Assembly (NCBI GenBank): GCA_964439415.1
Contig: CAYTOJ010000122.1
Location: 1 to 5,257 of the forward strand
From: CAYTOJ01 sp964439415
GTDB lineage: Bacteria; Pseudomonadota; Alphaproteobacteria; Rickettsiales; CAZAGG01
Direction: 5' to 3'
Length of the DNA stretch: 5,257 bases
Every line of letters begins with the position of its first letter. Within the stretch, counting starts at the first letter, position 1. The translations under genes and the position numbers were made by a program. The notes beneath the pieces are model-generated. The model saw only the letters and a program-made list of their open reading frames with translations, had not been told where the DNA came from and did not search any database. This document shows, piece after piece, positions 1-5,257 of this stretch.

Positions 1-44
1 GTTTGATTTTTCTCTTTCCCTCCCGCGGTCCATCTTTTATTTGT

Positions 45-63
45 GGAAGGGGCCGCCCCTCCC
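45..63. repeat. GC-rich near-perfect palindrome upstream of pyrH
   Basis: The arms GGAAGGGGC (45-53) and GCCCCTCCC (55-63) face each other across one base and pair at all but one position, where a G-T wobble is possible. No T-run follows on either strand, so it does not look like a standard intrinsic terminator. It lies just before the poly-C run. A DNA-level structure or a degraded repeat are both possible. Confidence 0.45.
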
Positions 64-69
64 AGGCTT

Positions 70-85
70 CCCCCCCCCCCCCCCC
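70..85. repeat. Homopolymeric tract of 16 C
   Basis: Sixteen consecutive C residues lie about 170 bp upstream of the pyrH start and about 40 bp upstream of the candidate promoter. Tracts this long are prone to slippage and can be phase-variable or mis-assembled. The complementary strand carries G16, which could form a G-quadruplex. No recognisable coding sequence runs through it. Its length as read should be treated with caution. Confidence 0.8.
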
Positions 86-125
86 AGCACGCTGGCGCAG
101 GTCGCTACGCTCCAAATGTCAACTC

Positions 126-153
126 TTGAACTGCAATAGGTATAGTATATAAG
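126..153 (+). promoter_or_regulatory. Candidate sigma70-type promoter for pyrH
   Basis: A TTGAAC hexamer (126-131) and a TATAAG hexamer (148-153) are separated by 16 bp, close to the TTGACA/TATAAT consensus. Transcription would begin near 160 and give a leader of about 90 nt before the TTG start of pyrH. An own promoter fits the absence of a visible upstream gene in the first 253 bases. Alternative TA-rich -10 matches nearby (such as TATATA at 146-151) make the exact assignment uncertain. Confidence 0.4.
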
Positions 154-201
154 CTGATTCAGCTGACGGGCGGCAGCACTTTTCAGCAAACATATAAACA
201 A

Positions 202-235
202 TATACCAGAAACACTTCTAAGCTTTTCCGGTATA
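202..235 (+). promoter_or_regulatory. Inverted repeat in the pyrH leader
   Basis: The arms TATACCAGAAA (202-212) and TTTCCGGTATA (225-235) match in inverted orientation at 10 of 11 positions around a 12-nt loop. The right arm ends 18 nt before the TTG start. In the pyrH transcript this could form a hairpin close to the ribosome landing site; as DNA it could be an operator half-site pair. There is no T-run, so it is not a terminator. Function is not known. Confidence 0.35.
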
Positions 236-253
236 ACAAGAATGGATTAAACA

Positions 254-976
254 TTGCCAGCAAGAAAATTTAAATACCGCCGGATTTTACTTAAAGTTTC
301 CGGTGAAGCCCTGATGGGTAACCTGCCCTATGGTCAGGATCAAACCGTTATTGAACGCATCTGCGAGGAAGTAGCGGAAGTTCATAACGTCGGCGCGGAA
401 ATCTGCCTGGTGGTGGGCGGCGGCAATATCTACCGTGGCATGGCAGGCGCGGCAGGCGGCATGGAGCGCGCCAGCGCCGATTATATGGGAATGCTGGCAA
501 CCGTGCTTAACGCCCTGGCACTGCAGAACACTATGGAGAAGATGGGTCTGCATACCCGTGTGCTTTCCGCCATCACCATAACTGAAATGTGCGAGCCTTA
601 CATCCGCCGCCGCGCTATCCGCCACATGGAGAAAGGGCGTATTGTTATTTTCGCTGCCGGAACCGGCAACCCGTTTTTCACAACCGATACCGCCGCAGCA
701 CTGCGGGCTGTGGAAATGGGCTGTGACGCACTGTTCAAAGGCACGCAGGTAGATGGCATCTATAGCGCCGACCCTAAAAAGGATAAAAAAGCAGTCCACC
801 TGCCCAACCTGACCTATCAGGAAGTGCTGACTAAAAACCTGCAGGTGATGGACGCATCAGCCATAGCACTGGCACGGGATAATAAACTGCCGATAGTGGT
901 TTTCTCCATTCAGGAAAAAGGCTCCCTCGCCCGCGTTGTGCGCGGCCAGGGCAAGTTTACAGAGGTGGTGGAGTAA
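254..976 (+). CDS. pyrH: UMP kinase (uridylate kinase)
   Basis: Phosphorylates UMP to UDP with ATP, the first committed step from UMP to UTP/CTP; cytoplasmic, a homohexamer in the family. The 240-aa product has the normal length and belongs to the amino acid kinase fold. Visible motifs are K14-VSGEAL near the N-terminus, the GGGNIYRG phosphate-binding loop (55-62), DYMGMLATV (76-84), AGTGNPFFTTDTAA (135-148), the nucleotide-binding TQVDGIYSADPKKD (164-177) and VMDASAIALARDNKLPI (198-214). The wording matches alphaproteobacterial PyrH. The start is TTG at 254: the in-frame ATG at 242 is followed one codon later by TAA, and the N-terminus MPARKFKYRRILLKVSGEAL aligns with the family. The ribosome binding site is weak (a GGA about 7 nt upstream), which together with TTG suggests modest translation. 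In relatives the usual order is tsf-pyrH-frr; here no frr follows and the next gene is convergent. Confidence 0.97.
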   Translation: MPARKFKYRRILLKVSGEALMGNLPYGQDQTVIERICEEVAEVHNVGAEICLVVGGGNIYRGMAGAAGGMERASADYMGMLATVLNALALQNTMEKMGLHTRVLSAITITEMCEPYIRRRAIRHMEKGRIVIFAAGTGNPFFTTDTAAALRAVEMGCDALFKGTQVDGIYSADPKKDKKAVHLPNLTYQEVLTKNLQVMDASAIALARDNKLPIVVFSIQEKGSLARVVRGQGKFTEVVE

Positions 977-1004
977 CCTGAAACCTGAAACCTGAAACCT
1001 GAAA
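977..1004. repeat. Four tandem copies of CCTGAAA
   Basis: Four exact head-to-tail CCTGAAA units start on the base after the pyrH TAA stop and fill half of the 56-bp gap to the convergent gene. The unit is 7 bp, so it changes frame between copies and is not a coding repeat. Related words (TCTGAAA at 4595, CCTGAAA at 4615) occur in the 23S-5S spacer. No hairpin terminator is visible in this gap. Confidence 0.9.
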
Positions 1005-1032
1005 ATAAGAGGTAGTGATTTTTAGTGCCCGT

Positions 1033-2526
1033 TTATCCCCCTCCAGTTTTTTGCAATGCTTTTCCGCTTTGCGGGAAAACATGGTTGGCTCCCGTTCTTT
1101 GGGCATGCGAAGGCGGAAGTATAGGCTCAGTTGATTCGAGTTTGGGAAGCACATTCAACTCACCAATAGTTAGTCCATGCCCCTGGCCATGATCATTAGC
1201 TGCTGATAGTTCTTCTGCACCGCTCTTTCCACTTATCATTTTGTTCAAGGATTGATTTAGAATTAGCCCTAATTGGTCAATAAATTTAGTTATTATCTTG
1301 CCAAATACATCATCAGTCTTAGCCTTCGCATCAATGATGGTATTATGTAGATAATCAAGATTTGGCTTAGTGGGATCAATTCTTTTTACGATATCTTCAA
1401 AGAAAGTATTTTGTAGCTTGCCCTCTTTTTCAAGTGTTGAAAACTTAGCATGAGCCAAGATTGCGGTAATATCCTCATCACTAAGGAGAAGAATATCGGC
1501 ACTGATCCCTAGAGCTTGTAATTCCCTGGCAGAAATGCGCCTTAAATCCCGCGCAGTATTTACAGCGTTGGCCAGATATGATTTTGCTCGGTCAGGCAAT
1601 GTAAATCCATTTTTGCTTACTATTGCCTGGGCGCGCTCACTTAAAACTTCACCCAGATGCTGCTTCAACCAGTCTACACTCCAACTATTATCCAGAAGTT
1701 CTGCTGTTAAAAGTTCAAGCTTAAAGTCAGCAACAACCAAAGGATCAAATATAGGGGCACCTCCAGACGTTCTTGTGCCCTCACAAATAGCCATCCACGC
1801 ATTGAATGATGAATTACAAACATCCTTCATTAACTCAGCCATTTTTGGCTCAGCTAATTTTTGATATTCCTTACCTTCATCGTTGCACATTTTGTAAATA
1901 GTGCCGCCTACAACGCTTCCTACCAGCAGTGCGCCTGCACCCCAACCAATAGGATTCCAGAAATTCGTAGCGGCAACAGCGGGAAGCGCTACAGAAATAG
2001 CTGCACCAGCGGCAGGAATTCCAAACCATGCACCAGCTCCAACTAAGCCACCAAGAGCCGCACCTGTAACGGTCGCCTGATTTCCTTTATTCTGAAATCC
2101 CTTCCAATAGTATGTATCCTTAAGTGATTGACCTACAACCTGTTGCTGGTCAGTCATCTTATCTCTTAAGAACTGTATTAATTTTAACTGCTCAGTTGTT
2201 GCTACCGTTCCATCAAACCAGCGGGGTGGATCATTTTCCTGTTCCAATATTAGCCTAACAAAACTAATTGCCGCAGGGCCATATTTACCCTGACTCATGG
2301 GTAGTGCGTCAACGGCAGCCTGATTCTTACGTAACTGCGGCTGGCTGATAAAACCTGCTATTGAGCGCACAGATTGCTCTAACCCAGCTAGTTGCCCAAG
2401 ATTAACTGAATCAGAACCAAATAGATTAGCACCGGTTTGCGCTATGCCTTTAGCCACTTCTAACGGATTACCAGTTGCAACACCTGCTCCTGCTTCTGCC
2501 ATACCACCCAATGCGCCGTTACCCAT
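1033..2526 (-). CDS. Hypothetical 497-aa protein with Gly/Ala-rich hydrophobic hairpin
   Basis: I do not recognise a family. The start ATG at 2526-2524 opens a Gly/Ala-rich N-terminus (MGNGALGGMAEAGAGVATGN) that is not a signal peptide. Residues about 40-150 are polar and probably helical. Residues about 151-210 are two hydrophobic Gly/Ala stretches (ATVTGAALGGLVGAGAWFGI and NPIGWGAGALLVGSVVGGTI) with GxxxG-like spacing around Pro and Asn turns. This suggests a membrane-inserting hairpin or glycine-zipper pair. After it comes a charged segment (NDEGKEYQKLAEPKMAELMK) with Cys at 214, 237 and 248, then a long helical polar region (260-440). The tail is disordered, with the His-rich NDHGQGHG, a Pro-rich patch and a terminal GGG. 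Codon use and length support a real gene, and the opposite strand only has short ORFs. It stands alone, convergent with pyrH. A secreted or membrane-active accessory protein is possible but only inferred. Confidence 0.8.
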   Translation of the reverse strand: MGNGALGGMAEAGAGVATGNPLEVAKGIAQTGANLFGSDSVNLGQLAGLEQSVRSIAGFISQPQLRKNQAAVDALPMSQGKYGPAAISFVRLILEQENDPPRWFDGTVATTEQLKLIQFLRDKMTDQQQVVGQSLKDTYYWKGFQNKGNQATVTGAALGGLVGAGAWFGIPAAGAAISVALPAVAATNFWNPIGWGAGALLVGSVVGGTIYKMCNDEGKEYQKLAEPKMAELMKDVCNSSFNAWMAICEGTRTSGGAPIFDPLVVADFKLELLTAELLDNSWSVDWLKQHLGEVLSERAQAIVSKNGFTLPDRAKSYLANAVNTARDLRRISARELQALGISADILLLSDEDITAILAHAKFSTLEKEGKLQNTFFEDIVKRIDPTKPNLDYLHNTIIDAKAKTDDVFGKIITKFIDQLGLILNQSLNKMISGKSGAEELSAANDHGQGHGLTIGELNVLPKLESTEPILPPSHAQRTGANHVFPQSGKALQKTGGG

Positions 2527-2626
2527 GTCTGCCCCACTTCAACAAATGTTTCATCTTAAGTACATCATCCCATTTTAGCGTTAAATATACATGACAATTC
2601 AGGGAGGATTTTGTGAACGGGGATAA

Positions 2627-2632
2627 ATTATA
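2627..2632 (-). promoter_or_regulatory. Candidate -10 box for the 497-aa gene
   Basis: A perfect TATAAT reads on the minus strand about 100 bp upstream of the ATG at 2526. The hexamer 17 bp further upstream is TTTTTG, a poor -35; TTGGCT at 2652-2647 is better but only 14 bp away. The rest of 2527-2694 holds no gene that I can support. Confidence 0.3.
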
Positions 2633-2694
2633 GCTCAAAACAGAACAGCCAAAAAACAGGGTAAATCGTTTAAAAACACACGCCCCCTTCGTGG

Positions 2695-2753
2695 TATACT
2701 GCTCCCGTATGAAGAGTGTGGATTTTATTCAGTTAAAAATGGCGATCAGTATG
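2695..2753 (+). repeat. Degenerate copy of the palindromic repeat
   Basis: The first 31 bases match the minus-strand sequence of the intact copy at 4361-4417 in 30 positions (the difference is CCCG versus CGCG). Similarity continues through GTTAA to GATCAGTATG after small length changes. The terminal arms, TATACTGCTCCCG and GGCGATCAGTATG, pair only imperfectly, so this copy has decayed. It lies in inverted orientation to the other copy and ends 32 bp before the stop codon of the DUF2442 gene. Confidence 0.8.
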
Positions 2754-2785
2754 TACATTTTTCCCATCGCTAGGTATAGCCATAT

Positions 2786-3058
2786 TTACTGCTCAATATT
2801 ACTCCTTAAATATTCTGGAGAAATATCCAAATATTCAGACCATACAAGCGTGCCATGCTGAAGGCCAAACTGTATGAATTTATAGGGATCAGCTAATTCC
2901 CTGAAAACACCTTTCTTGGTAAGCTCAGTAAAATCAAATTCCCCAACAGCTCCATCATTAAACGCCAGACGGAGCTTAAGGCCACCAAGATATTCTACAT
3001 CTTCCACCTTTATGCAATTATTCGGTGAACCAACAATATAATTACCTTGCAACATCAT
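2786..3058 (-). CDS. DUF2442 family protein
   Basis: A 90-aa protein with the DUF2442 pattern: VEDVEYLGGLKLRLAFNDGAVGEFDF (about 18-43), then GVFRELADPYKFIQFGLQHG, then the C-terminal LVWSEYLDISPEYL (71-84), where family members usually have a TxVWPNGxDIxPDxLY-type motif. The first 16 residues precede the conserved domain. Two adjacent Met codons can serve as start; the first (3058-3056) overlaps the stop of the upstream DUF4160 gene as ATGA, which implies translational coupling and favours this start. DUF2442 proteins are small cytoplasmic proteins without an assigned reaction. They often sit beside DUF4160, and the pair resembles a two-gene toxin-antitoxin arrangement. Which partner would be toxin is not shown here. 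It is the last gene before the repeat at 2695-2753. Confidence 0.85.
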   Translation of the reverse strand: MMLQGNYIVGSPNNCIKVEDVEYLGGLKLRLAFNDGAVGEFDFTELTKKGVFRELADPYKFIQFGLQHGTLVWSEYLDISPEYLRSNIEQ

Positions 3059-3312
3059 TTTAACGGCTCAATCTGCTTAGGGTTCTGCCCACTTTGGACA
3101 AGCTCCCAATTTTCAAGAAGCTCATTTCTATTAACATTACTCCATTCAATCACCTTTTTCAACTGTTTAGCGGGAAACTCACCTGTTATCATACCAATCA
3201 AAAGGTTAACCTCTATTTCATAATCATCATAAATCGCATGGAAGTGAGGAGGCTGGTGCTCGCTCCAGTACATACGGATAATAATACCAAGAAATTTGCA
3301 AATTGTAGGCAT
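3055..3312 (-). CDS. DUF4160 family protein
   Basis: An 85-aa protein that matches DUF4160 end to end: MPTICKFLGIIIRMYWSEHQ at the N-terminus, the family-typical HQPPHFHA (19-26), GEFPAKQLKKVIEW (44-57), and the C-terminal ELLENWELVQSGQNPKQIEP (64-83). The His-rich HxPPHFH motif is the best conserved part of the family and could be catalytic or metal-binding, but I know of no assigned activity. The start ATG at 3312 has TTAGG upstream as a ribosome binding site. The TGA stop (3057-3055) overlaps the DUF2442 start by 4 nt. The broken upstream HEPN-type gene ends 6 bp before this start, so all three were probably once one operon. A role as half of a toxin-antitoxin-like pair is inference from the arrangement. 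Confidence 0.88.
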   Translation of the reverse strand: MPTICKFLGIIIRMYWSEHQPPHFHAIYDDYEIEVNLLIGMITGEFPAKQLKKVIEWSNVNRNELLENWELVQSGQNPKQIEPLK

Positions 3313-3318
3313 CTAGAC

Positions 3319-4255
3319 CTAACGTTTATATTCCATAGCATCTATCAAGAAAACAATATTAGATGCACATATGTGAAGCGCATATGAGGCTATATACGGA
3401 GGTACTACCTTAATCTCCTCTCCTTGTTCATGTCCACCTTCATTGTTTCTAACTTCAGGCAAACCAGATGATAATATTGCTAAAAGCTGGTCAAAAGAAT
3501 TTTCTAAATATGTGGGAAATAAATTATTATGACATAATATTTTCTTTAAATCTGATGCTCTTGCACCCTTTGTGTATTCCCATTTCTTTATAGTACAAAT
3601 AATCTTCATAACGCTTTCAAAGGCACAGTTCGCAGAAGTAACAGACTCTTTATAGTTTCCATCACGAAAATGCTTATGAGCTTTTAGAAACTCTTCTTCT
3701 GCCCCTGAAAATTGAGGATTTTTCAATAAGATTAATGCAGGTTTTATAACTTCCGCATGTAAAAAAATATTGTCTATTTTCAGTATAGAGCCATTTTCAA
3801 ATAAATAGCCAAATCTGTTTTGCCTAAATCTTTCATTCAAATCATTTATTGAGTCTCTGGCCTTCTGAGTAATACCCAGATCATCTATTCTGCCTCTTTT
3901 ATTAAGAGCTAAGGCAGTGATAAAACATAATTCCTAAACTTATCCACTTCAAGGTATCGTTGGAATTAATAATAAAGTGGTAGCAATCTTCTTTTGGATT
4001 TTGTTTTCCAGCTATATTTCCATAGTAGCCACAAGATTCACAAAAAATATCTCTGATCTCTTTCCAACCGTAATAATTACTCCTTATATAATTTGTATAT
4101 AAATAATCTACGATTTCACAAGAGCCAAGGGCGCGGTCTAGTATATAACAAACTTGAGTTCTAAGAATCTTGGGAACATTTTCATATTCCAGTATGTCAA
4201 TTTTCGGAAGCTCTCTATTCCGCTCGTGATAAAGTTCAAGGCAAGCCGTAGAATA
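3319..4255 (-). pseudogene. Broken STM4504/CBY_0614-type abortive-infection (HEPN-like) gene
   Basis: Two minus-strand reading frames encode one protein. The upstream frame, open from 4255 to 3905 (117 codons), begins YSTACLELYHERNRELPKID and continues with ENVPKILRTQVCYILDRALG. This resembles the N-terminus of STM4504/CBY_0614 family proteins. It stops at TAA 3904-3902. The rest is in another frame, open from 3933 to the TAG at 3319: DSINDLNERFRQNRFGYLFE, then EEFLKAHKHFRDGNYKESV, AFESVMKIIC, and GLPEVRNNEGGHEQGEE. The last has the Rx5H pattern (Arg at 3450-3448, His at 3432-3430) expected of HEPN-like Abi_C ribonuclease domains. A +1 shift (one extra base or two lost) between 3933 and 3905 joins the frames into about 311 aa, near family length. 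No ATG, GTG or TTG lies in frame between the TGA at 4258-4256 and the conserved LELYHERN, so the start also seems lost. A minus-strand TATAAT at 4265-4260 may be an old promoter. The role, RNA cleavage in phage defence, is inferred from the family. Confidence 0.8.
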
Positions 4256-4278
4256 TCAAATTATATCAGCTGGTGAGC

Positions 4279-4315
4279 ATATACTTATCGCACTTCAAGA
4301 GTGCGATAAGTATAT
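4279..4315. repeat. Perfect 16-bp hairpin (possible plus-strand terminator)
   Basis: The arms ATATACTTATCGCACT (4279-4294) and AGTGCGATAAGTATAT (4300-4315) are perfectly complementary around a 5-nt loop. On the plus strand CTTTTATATTTT follows, as in an intrinsic terminator, but no plus-strand gene ends nearby. On the minus strand no T-run follows. It lies 23 bp upstream of the broken gene's open frame and 45 bp from the palindromic repeat, so it may instead be part of a composite repeat element. Confidence 0.7.
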
Positions 4316-4360
4316 CTTTTATATTTTGCACATGGCCGCCAATCCAGCCCCATGCGCGTA

Positions 4361-4417
4361 TATACTGCTCGCGAATTAACTACAATAAATCCACACTCTT
4401 CATACGCGAGCAGTATA
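4361..4417 (-). repeat. Intact palindromic repeat, 13-bp arms and 31-nt loop
   Basis: The arms TATACTGCTCGCG (4361-4373) and CGCGAGCAGTATA (4405-4417) are perfectly complementary around a 31-nt loop. The loop sequence (minus strand TATGAAGAGTGTGGATTT) is conserved in the second copy at 2695-2753. The conservation of loop as well as stem means that it is a copied unit, not a chance hairpin. Size and palindromic form recall dispersed bacterial palindromic elements, but I cannot assign it to a named family. Confidence 0.85.
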
Positions 4418-4435
4418 AACAAATATAAATGTTGA

Positions 4436-4456
4436 GTAAAACAAAAAACCCCTAGA
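4436..4456 (-). terminator. Probable rRNA operon terminator after 5S
   Basis: On the minus strand the 5S 3' end is followed by TAGGGG, then six T, G and four T. TAGGGG here (4454-4449) is complementary to CCCCTA just upstream of 5S (4581-4576), so a stem enclosing the whole 5S is followed by a U-tract. This could serve as both a processing stem and a terminator. There is no compact local GC hairpin, so termination is inferred from the U-tract and the position. Confidence 0.5.
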
Positions 4457-4573
4457 ACCTGGCGGCGACCTACTTTCCCATGCTTCGCAGGCATAGTATC
4501 ATCGGCGCTAAGAGTTTTCACGGTCGAGTTCGGAATGGGATCTCGTGGTTCACTCTTGCTATAGCCACCAGAC
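4457..4573 (-). rRNA. rrf: 5S ribosomal RNA
   Basis: The minus strand reads TCTGGTGGCTATAGCAAGAG at the 5' end, then CCCATTCCGAACTCG (the conserved loop region), then GATGATACTATGCCTGCG and TGGGAAAGTAGGTCGCCGCC, with the terminal helix closing as CTGGTGGC with GCCGCCAG. The length, about 117 nt, is normal. Ends are set by the terminal helix and may be off by one or two bases. It lies downstream of 23S in the usual order. Alphaproteobacterial operons often continue with an initiator tRNA, but none is seen between here and 4256. Confidence 0.95.
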
Positions 4574-4779
4574 CTTAGGGGTCTGATTCAGGTATCTGAA
4601 ACCAGAAGCCTAAACCTGAAATTTGATTTATAAGATTACATCATAATTTCTGGTTTCTGGTCTCAGAATCCTAATTAAACAGGTTAATTTCATTTCCGTA
4701 TTATTCTCACATGCTGAGTACTTTTTAGTACTCAGCACTTAACAATTTTTGAACTACGCATGACGGTAGTTCTGAAGTA
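4574..4779 (-). other. 23S-5S internal transcribed spacer with three hairpins
   Basis: About 205 nt separate 23S and 5S. The spacer holds a perfect 11-bp stem with a TTTT loop on the plus strand (TGCTGAGTACT 4712-4722 with AGTACTCAGCA 4727-4737) and a 7-bp stem (GAACTAC 4751-4757 with GTAGTTC 4766-4772). A 10-bp pairing also joins GAAACCAGAA (4598-4607) to TTCTGGTTTC (4648-4657). These probably guide RNase processing of the precursor. No tRNA is visible. TCTGAAA (4595) and CCTGAAA (4615) resemble the repeat unit after pyrH. Confidence 0.6.

Positions 4780-5257
<478 letters not shown>

Noticed and set aside
1..33. Minus-strand ATG at 33 running off the window edge
   Set aside because: Only about 11 codons are visible, with no clear ribosome binding site.
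2..139. Open plus-strand frame through the poly-C run
   Set aside because: It would be the tail of a gene left of the window, but it is low-complexity, resembles neither tsf nor anything else I recognise, and crosses a slippage-prone tract.
287..799. 170-aa minus-strand open frame inside pyrH
   Set aside because: It is fully antisense to a clearly conserved UMP kinase gene and has no recognisable motif.
957..1154. 65-aa minus-strand frame across the CCTGAAA array
   Set aside because: Its VSGFRFQV-like C-terminus is just the translated 7-bp repeat, and it overlaps the end of pyrH and of the 497-aa gene.
1535..2046. Two plus-strand frames of 109 and 61 aa
   Set aside because: They are antisense to the 497-aa gene, with no ribosome binding site or family resemblance.
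2601..2633. AGGGAGG followed by GTG and a 6-codon frame (leader peptide?)
   Set aside because: The frame is too short and no gene follows on the plus strand, so there is nothing for a leader to control.
2709..2861. 50-aa plus-strand frame MKSVDFIQLKMAISMY… from the degenerate repeat
   Set aside because: No ribosome binding site is seen, the start lies in the repeat, and the rest is antisense to DUF2442. Kept only as a note on the coding potential of the repeat.
3094..3387. 97-aa plus-strand frame
   Set aside because: It is antisense to DUF4160 and the broken HEPN-type gene, both supported by family motifs.
4285..4521. 78-aa minus-strand frame
   Set aside because: It begins inside 5S rRNA and runs through the terminator, the palindromic repeat and the hairpin, so it is not a plausible gene.

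Overview
The window reads as a chromosomal segment of an alphaproteobacterium. The UMP kinase at the left has the alphaproteobacterial wording of the family (GTQVDGIYSADPKKD; RRRAIRHMEKGRIVIFAAGTGNPFFTTDTAAALR). The 23S rRNA 3' end at the right also ends in the alphaproteobacterial style (…CTAATAGCTCGATTGG…). I cannot place it to order or genus. Base composition is moderate in pyrH and clearly AT-richer in the 2.7-4.3 kb region, and many short repeats lie between the genes.

Layout: (1) 1-253 is a non-coding leader with a GC-rich palindrome, a run of 16 C, a candidate promoter and a leader hairpin. (2) 254-976 is pyrH on the plus strand, with a TTG start. Neither tsf nor frr, its usual neighbours, is visible; tsf could lie left of the window. 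(3) Four exact CCTGAAA repeats begin directly after the pyrH stop and fill half of the short convergent gap. (4) 1033-2526 is a 497-aa minus-strand protein of unknown family with a Gly/Ala-rich hydrophobic hairpin. (5) 2695-4417 is an AT-rich block bounded by two copies of a palindromic repeat in opposite orientation. On the minus strand it holds a broken abortive-infection/HEPN-type gene (STM4504/CBY_0614-like), then a DUF4160 gene and a DUF2442 gene that overlap by 4 nt. (6) 4279-4315 is a perfect 16-bp hairpin. (7) 4457-5257 is the tail of an rRNA operon on the minus strand: 3' part of 23S, a hairpin-rich spacer of about 205 nt, 5S, and a U-tract terminator.

How the parts relate: pyrH (pyrimidine nucleotide synthesis) and the rRNA operon are housekeeping genes. 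The material between them looks like accessory sequence. The DUF4160/DUF2442 pair has the architecture of a two-gene toxin-antitoxin-like module, but its function is inferred only. The upstream HEPN-type gene keeps its Rx5H signature but has no usable start codon and needs a +1 frame change, so it is most likely a decaying defence gene. The most interesting candidates are this repeat-bounded cassette, the palindromic repeat itself and the orphan 497-aa protein.
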